Shown here: positions 6,777-10,427 of the stretch, one piece after another
Layout of the letters: the number at the start of each line of letters is the position of its first letter
How positions within the stretch are numbered: the first letter of the stretch is position 1
From: Planctomycetaceae bacterium
Lineage (GTDB): Bacteria; Planctomycetota; Planctomycetia; Pirellulales; UBA1268
Direction: 5' to 3'
NCBI GenBank assembly: GCA_003488325.1
Contig: DNLZ01000281.1
Coordinates: 1 to 10,427 of the forward strand
DNA: 10,427 nucleotides
Made by a program: the position numbers and the translations under genes
The notes under the pieces: generated by a model
Seen by the model: only the letters and a program-made list of their open reading frames with translations
What the model was told of the DNA's origin: nothing
The model's database searches: none

Positions 6777-6801
6777 CGACCGGTCCGGTCGGACGCACCG
6801 C
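6767..6801. repeat. Perfect 35-base palindrome (17-bp arms, single central base)
   Basis: Left arm GCGGTGCGTCCGACCGG (6767-6783) and right arm CCGGTCGGACGCACCGC (6785-6801) are exact reverse complements around T6784. It lies between two divergent genes, 31 bases upstream of the small lipoprotein ATG and 190 bases upstream of the thiF-like start. No T-run follows on the plus strand (TCCCGTCTT), and no plus-strand gene ends upstream, so it is not an ordinary terminator of a visible gene. A protein-binding operator, a leader hairpin of the lipoprotein mRNA or a genome-dispersed palindromic repeat are all possible. Confidence 0.75.
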
Positions 6802-6816
6802 TCCCGTCTTCCCGCC

Positions 6817-6822
6817 AAAGGA
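6817..6822 (+). promoter_or_regulatory. Shine-Dalgarno-like AAAGGA before the small lipoprotein gene
   Basis: AAAGGA lies 10 bases upstream of the ATG at 6833. The spacing is a little long but acceptable, and it supports that ATG over the upstream in-frame ATG-less extension through the palindrome. Confidence 0.4.
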
Positions 6823-6832
6823 CGTGCACGCC

Positions 6833-7357
6833 ATGGCTCGATTCCCGAGTGGATTCCGCGACGGCAGCCGTGTCCGGTGCGTCGCGGCGTGCCTCGTGCT
6901 GGCGACAGGCTGCACGATGTGCCCGGATCCGCTCGACTACGCCGGGCCCGTGCCGAACGGGTCGGCCCCGCAAAACGACTTCAGGGCCCGCAGCAACGGC
7001 ATCCTGCCACTCGGCGGAGTCGCCCAGCCCTGGCCACAGATCGTGTCCACAGGTGAGCCGGCGCCGACCGAAAACGGCATCCCCACGCTCGCCGACACGG
7101 GCGAGAGGACGTCGGATGACGCCGCCGCTCCAGCCCCTGTGGTCAGCGTTCTCGTGGGGGACGAAGCCGATCCGGCTGCGGTCGTCGTCGCCGACGCGCC
7201 CATCGCGCCCCGTGCCTCCGACGCAGCGGCATCGACACCGAGCAGCCCGACCACGAAAGACGACGACATCGTGGCGATGCTCCTTCCGCCCCACGAACAG
7301 CCCGCCCCGGCGATCCCTCGAGGCCGCGAGTCACCCGGCTGGAAGCGGCGCCGGTAG
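6833..7357 (+). CDS. Small planctomycete-type lipoprotein, function unknown
   Basis: The predicted protein has 174 residues. A short basic N-terminus (MARFPSGFRDGSRVR) precedes a hydrophobic stretch ending in the lipobox LATGC, so Cys27 is the likely lipidated residue. Immediately after comes CTMCPDPLDYAGPVPNG (27-43); a Cys followed by a D-Y-x-G-P motif is a pattern I associate with short conserved planctomycete lipoproteins of unknown role. A second conserved-looking piece is DFRARSNGILPLG (49-61). The rest (about 75-174) is rich in Ala, Pro, Ser, Thr and Asp, looks disordered and ends in basic GWKRRR. No catalytic motif is visible. It is probably anchored to a membrane with a flexible tail. 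It is transcribed away from the thiF-like gene and toward glgC, and seems to stand alone. The coding call rests on the lipobox and the motif; the low-complexity tail is less certain. Confidence 0.65.
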   Translation: MARFPSGFRDGSRVRCVAACLVLATGCTMCPDPLDYAGPVPNGSAPQNDFRARSNGILPLGGVAQPWPQIVSTGEPAPTENGIPTLADTGERTSDDAAAPAPVVSVLVGDEADPAAVVVADAPIAPRASDAAASTPSSPTTKDDDIVAMLLPPHEQPAPAIPRGRESPGWKRRR

Positions 7358-7371
7358 CGGACCGTCGCTCC

Positions 7372-7393
7372 AGAAAACCCGCATCCGCGGCGT
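7372..7393 (-). terminator. Weak candidate terminator for glgC
   Basis: On the minus strand, 27 bases past the glgC stop, CCGC-GGAT-GCGG forms a 4-bp stem followed by G and TTTTC. The stem is short for an intrinsic terminator, but it is the only stem-plus-T-run in the 62-base convergent gap. Confidence 0.25.
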
Positions 7394-7419
7394 GACGACG
7401 CGCGTCCTGGCCCCGCGCC

Positions 7420-8736
7420 TCACCCGGGACGGACGGCCCCCAGATCGGCGCGCCAACCGTCCGGGACGACGGCGTCCTTGGGCACCACGACGACCCCGTC
7501 GCGCACCACGAAGCGCGGGTCATCCGCGGTGTTGTCCCATCCGTGCTCGTTGGTGATGCGTGCACCACAGCCGATGCGCACGTTCTTGTCGATGATCGCA
7601 CCCTCGATCACCGTGTCGGCGCCGATCCCGAGCGGTGGCTCGCCGTGGGCGGCTCGCGTGGCGAGGTCGGCGGGCGGCTCGTAGAAGTCGTTGCCGAGGA
7701 TCACCGAGTCGCGGATCACGACGTTCGGCCCGATGCGGCACCGCAGACCGATCACGCTGCGCTCGACGACGGCGCCCTCGCCGATGACACAGCCGTCCGA
7801 CACGAGGCTCTGCCGCACCGTCGCCCCATCCAGCCGCGAGGGGGGCAGGAAGCGTGCCCGCGAATAGATCGGCGCCTCGGGGTCGGCCAGTTCGAACGGC
7901 ACGGCATGCCTCGCGAGGTCGAGGTTGCATTGGTAGTACGAGCGAATCGTGCCGATGTCCTCCCAGTAGCCGTCGAAGGCGTGCAGGTGGACGGTCTTCG
8001 ACCGGATCGCGGTCGGAAACACCTCACGGCCGAAGTCCTGGTAGTCCGTCTTGGTGAGCAGGTCGAGCAGGCAGTCCCGATCGAAGAGGTAGATGCCCAT
8101 GCTCGCCATGAGCGTGCGGCCCGCTGCCGGCACCCCCTGCGTCTCGATCCAGGCCGGATCCGTCCGCATCATGTCGAGCTCGGCGAGCGTCTGCGGCTTC
8201 TCGAGGAAGCCGACCACTCGTCCGGTGCCGTCGAGCCGCATGATGCCGAGGCCGGATGCCGCGTCGTCGTGCACCGGAATGCCGGCGATCGTCACGTCGG
8301 CCCGCCGGGCCACGTGCGTCGCGAGCATGTCCGCGTAATTCATCCTGTAGAGCTGGTCACCCGAGAGGATGAGGACATGCCGGATGTCGGGCTGCTGGAG
8401 GTAGCGGATGTTCTGGCGGACCGCGTCGGCCGTGCCCTGGTACCACGTCGTGGTGTCGTTCGTCTGCTGGGCGGCGAGGATCTCGACGAAGCCGCCGCTG
8501 AACGGGTCGAAGGTGTACGTGCGGCGAATGTGCCGGTGAAGGCTCACCGAGTTGAACTGCGTGAGCACGTAGATCCGCTGCACGCCGCTGTTGATGCAGT
8601 TGGAGAGCGGCACGTCGATGATGCGGTACTTGCCCGCGAGCGGCACCGCCGGCTTCGAACGATCGCGGGTGAGCGGATAGAGGCGGGTGCCACGTCCGCC
8701 GCCGAGCACCAGGGCCAGCACGCGTCGCACCGCCAT
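7420..8736 (-). CDS. glgC: Glucose-1-phosphate adenylyltransferase (ADP-glucose pyrophosphorylase)
   Basis: This enzyme makes ADP-glucose and diphosphate from ATP and glucose 1-phosphate, the committed step of bacterial glycogen synthesis, in the cytoplasm. The protein has 438 residues, normal for GlgC. The nucleotidyltransferase domain shows LGGGRGTRLYPLT (11-23), RSKPAVPLAGKYRIIDVPLSNCINSG (27-51, read in two overlapping conserved blocks), WYQGTADAVRQ (98-108), SGDQLYRMNY (125-134), FLEKP (177-181, Lys180 contacting glucose 1-phosphate) and YWEDIGT (258-264). Residues from about 300 form the left-handed beta-helix of hexapeptide repeats. The sequence looks closer to cyanobacterial/plant enzymes than to E. 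coli GlgC, and keeps lysines in IIDKN (Lys384) and VVVVPK (Lys420) where the cyanobacterial enzyme binds 3-phosphoglycerate. The ATG at 8736 is preceded by a strong GGAGGGAG. It lies 110 bases downstream of leuS on the same strand; no other glycogen gene is in the window. Confidence 0.95.
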   Translation of the reverse strand: MAVRRVLALVLGGGRGTRLYPLTRDRSKPAVPLAGKYRIIDVPLSNCINSGVQRIYVLTQFNSVSLHRHIRRTYTFDPFSGGFVEILAAQQTNDTTTWYQGTADAVRQNIRYLQQPDIRHVLILSGDQLYRMNYADMLATHVARRADVTIAGIPVHDDAASGLGIMRLDGTGRVVGFLEKPQTLAELDMMRTDPAWIETQGVPAAGRTLMASMGIYLFDRDCLLDLLTKTDYQDFGREVFPTAIRSKTVHLHAFDGYWEDIGTIRSYYQCNLDLARHAVPFELADPEAPIYSRARFLPPSRLDGATVRQSLVSDGCVIGEGAVVERSVIGLRCRIGPNVVIRDSVILGNDFYEPPADLATRAAHGEPPLGIGADTVIEGAIIDKNVRIGCGARITNEHGWDNTADDPRFVVRDGVVVVPKDAVVPDGWRADLGAVRPG

Positions 8737-8743
8737 GTTTCCA

Positions 8744-8751
8744 CTCCCTCC
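8744..8751 (-). promoter_or_regulatory. Strong Shine-Dalgarno site for glgC
   Basis: Minus-strand GGAGGGAG ends 7 bases before the ATG at 8736. It is the best ribosome-binding site in the window and fixes the glgC start. Confidence 0.7.
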
Positions 8752-8774
8752 GCGTCGCCGATCATGCCCGCGTC

Positions 8775-8802
8775 ATGCTACGCACCCACCCCGACACCGC
8801 AA
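8775..8802 (-). promoter_or_regulatory. Possible sigma-70-type promoter for glgC
   Basis: On the minus strand TTGCGG (8802-8797) and TAGCAT (8780-8775) are separated by 16 bases. They match TTGACA and TATAAT at 3 and 4 of 6 positions. The -10 lies 38 bases upstream of the glgC ATG. The match is modest and chance occurrence is possible. Confidence 0.25.
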
Positions 8803-8846
8803 CCGCCGCGCAAAGACGCCGTCCCCCGGACCCTGCGGGCGGCCCG

Positions 8847-10427
8847 TCAGCCCTCGACCACGAAATTGACGAGCCGGCCCGGCACGGCGATCACCTTGAC
8901 GATCCGACGTCCCGCAAGCAGTTCGGTGATCCTCGGATCGGTCCGCGCCGCCGCCTCGAGCGCGGCGGCATCGGCTCCCGCCGGGACGACGATGCGGCCG
9001 CGGAGCTTGCCCCGGATCTGCACGGGCACTTCCACGGTCTCGTCGCGCAGCCAGCGTTCCTCGACGGTCGGCCAGGGCTCGAGCGACACCGGTGCGGCCT
9101 TGCCCAGCACCTCCCAGAGTTCCTCGGCGAGGTGCGGGGCGAACGGCGCGAGAATGATGACGAACGGCTCGAGGATCGCCCGCGGTCGCTTCTCGAGCGG
9201 CGTGCACACGTTGACGAACTCCATCATCCGGGCGATCGCGGTGTTGAACGAGAGGGCCTCGATGTCCTTGGTCACCTTGGCGATCGTGCGGTGGAGCTCC
9301 CGGAGATGCTCGTCCGACGGCGGATCGGCCACGACCTGCCGCGCCAGCCGCACGTCGTCCGCCCGCTCGTCCACCACGAGCCTCCAGCAGCGGTCGAGGA
9401 AGCCGCGAACGCCGCCGACGCCGGCGGTGCTCCACGGTTTCGTCGCCTCGAGCGGTCCCATGAACATCTCGTAGAGCCGCAGCGCGTCCGCCCCGTGTTC
9501 CCGCACCACCTGATCGGGATTGACCACGTTCCCGCGGCTCTTCGACATCTTGTAGGCACGGCTCTCGACGCGGATCGACGGGGCGTCGCGGAGCACGAAG
9601 TGCTCCCCCTGTTTCTCCACCTGCTCGGCCGGCACCCGCGCGCCGACGTCCTCCGGCCCGTGTCGTTCGGCCGACACCCAGCCGCCCGCCGCCTTGCGAT
9701 ACCCGGTGAACTCCATCTCGCCGAGGATCATTCCCTGGTTGACGAGGCGGCCGAACGGCTCCGGGCACGAGACGTGACCCCGATCGAAGAGCACCTTGTG
9801 CCAGAACCGCGCGTAGAGGAGGTGGAGCACGGCGTGCTCCGCCCCGCCGATGTAGAGGTCGACCGGCATCCATGCGCGCTCGATCTCCGGATCGACGAAG
9901 TGCAGGGTGTTCCGCGGATCGAGAAACCGCAGGTAGTACCAGCAGGAGCCGGCCCACTGCGGCATCGTGTTGGTTTCGCGGCGGTACCTCCGGCCGTCCC
10001 GCTCGACGAAGAGCCAGTCGGCCGGGGCCCTGGACAGCGGCGGATCGGGTGTCTGCCCCGGCCTGAAGTCGGCGAGTTCCGGGAGCGACACGGGCAGTTC
10101 CCGCTCGTCGACGGGCCGCACGACGCCCGTGGGCTGACCGGCCTCGTCGAGTTCGTGCAGGATCGGAAACGGCTCTCCCCAGAACCGTTGCCGGCTGAAG
10201 AGCCAGTCGCGCAGCTTGGAGTTGGCCGCAGGCCGCCCGAGGCCGGCCCCCTCGAGGTCACCGGCCACCCGGGCGATGCACTCGCGGGTGGCCAGGCCGG
10301 TGTAGGGTCCGCTGGCGACGGCCCGGCCGTCACCGGTGAAGCGTTCGTCCGGATCGACGACGCGATCGATCGGCTCCACGACCGTGATGATGTCGAGTCC
10401 GAAGGTCGTGGCGAATTCGTGATCGCG
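8847..10427 (-). CDS. leuS: Leucyl-tRNA synthetase, C-terminal 526 residues (5' end outside window)
   Basis: The enzyme charges tRNA-Leu with leucine. The reading frame is open to the right edge; the first visible residues RDHEFATTFGLDIITV match the editing-domain stretch of LeuRS, so roughly the N-terminal 40% is missing. Visible in order, numbering from the edge: the rest of the editing domain, SKLRDWLFSRQRFWGEPFPI (70-89), CWYYLRF (162-168), YIGGAEHAVLHLLYARFW (192-209), a leucine-specific insert region, KMSKS (293-297) of the class I catalytic loop, GPLEATKPWS (324-333), the alpha-helical anticodon-binding domain (about 365-450) and the C-terminal domain with VQIRGKLRGRI (469-479). The catalytic HIGH motif lies beyond the edge. 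The insert between GYRKAAGGW and KMSKS resembles planctomycete LeuRS more than that of E. coli. glgC follows 110 bases downstream on the same strand, with its own ribosome site and perhaps its own promoter. Confidence 0.96.
   Translation of the reverse strand, partial: RDHEFATTFGLDIITVVEPIDRVVDPDERFTGDGRAVASGPYTGLATRECIARVAGDLEGAGLGRPAANSKLRDWLFSRQRFWGEPFPILHELDEAGQPTGVVRPVDERELPVSLPELADFRPGQTPDPPLSRAPADWLFVERDGRRYRRETNTMPQWAGSCWYYLRFLDPRNTLHFVDPEIERAWMPVDLYIGGAEHAVLHLLYARFWHKVLFDRGHVSCPEPFGRLVNQGMILGEMEFTGYRKAAGGWVSAERHGPEDVGARVPAEQVEKQGEHFVLRDAPSIRVESRAYKMSKSRGNVVNPDQVVREHGADALRLYEMFMGPLEATKPWSTAGVGGVRGFLDRCWRLVVDERADDVRLARQVVADPPSDEHLRELHRTIAKVTKDIEALSFNTAIARMMEFVNVCTPLEKRPRAILEPFVIILAPFAPHLAEELWEVLGKAAPVSLEPWPTVEERWLRDETVEVPVQIRGKLRGRIVVPAGADAAALEAAARTDPRITELLAGRRIVKVIAVPGRLVNFVVEG

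Noticed and set aside
7543..9474. 643-residue open frame on the plus strand
   Set aside because: It is antisense to glgC and leuS, both clearly real, and its translation shows no domain.
1..10427. Novel defence, mobile or biosynthetic system
   Set aside because: Every substantial gene falls in a known transport, housekeeping or lineage-specific envelope family. No transposase, integrase, nuclease, toxin pair, direct-repeat array or tRNA was seen.

Overview
The window is G+C-rich (roughly two thirds by eye) and reads as an ordinary chromosomal stretch of a planctomycete-like bacterium. Three things point there: a DUF1207-type envelope protein, a small lipoprotein with the Cys...PLDYAGPV motif seen in planctomycete genomes, and a leucyl-tRNA synthetase carrying the GPLEATKPWS sequence after KMSKS. 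This placement rests on remembered family signatures, not on a search. I see no mobile element, CRISPR array, rRNA or tRNA.

Layout, left to right. (1) A DUF1207-like exported protein on the minus strand (26-1087). (2) A 509-base divergent intergenic region (1088-1596) with a strong bulged hairpin and a cluster of short repeats. (3) A tight plus-strand operon for a carbohydrate ABC importer: lipoprotein binding protein (1597-2760), permease (2769-3992) and double-domain ATPase (3989-5557), joined by an 8-base gap and a 4-base ATGA overlap. (4) A ThiF/MoeB-type adenylyltransferase on the minus strand (5542-6576), whose 3' end overlaps that of the ATPase by 16 bases. (5) A divergent intergenic region (6577-6832) holding a perfect 35-base palindrome just upstream of (6) a small plus-strand lipoprotein gene (6833-7357). 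(7) Convergent to it, a minus-strand glgC-type glucose-1-phosphate adenylyltransferase (7420-8736). (8) Further upstream on the minus strand, the 3' part of leuS (8847 to the right edge).

The clearest functional unit is the sugar importer: a binding protein captures a sugar outside the inner membrane, a BPD_transp_2 permease forms the channel, and an RbsA/MglA-like ATPase drives it. The binding protein lacks the arginine that E. coli RbsB uses in the Asp-Arg pair of its ribose pocket, so the substrate is left open. The other genes are housekeeping (sulfur-carrier activation, glycogen synthesis, translation) or lineage-specific envelope proteins of unknown role.

I did not find a convincing new multi-gene system. 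The signals most worth a second look are the 35-base palindrome with a competing upstream hairpin, the strong hairpin and repeat cluster around the transporter promoter region, and the way every non-canonical residue of the ATPase falls on one of its two nucleotide sites.
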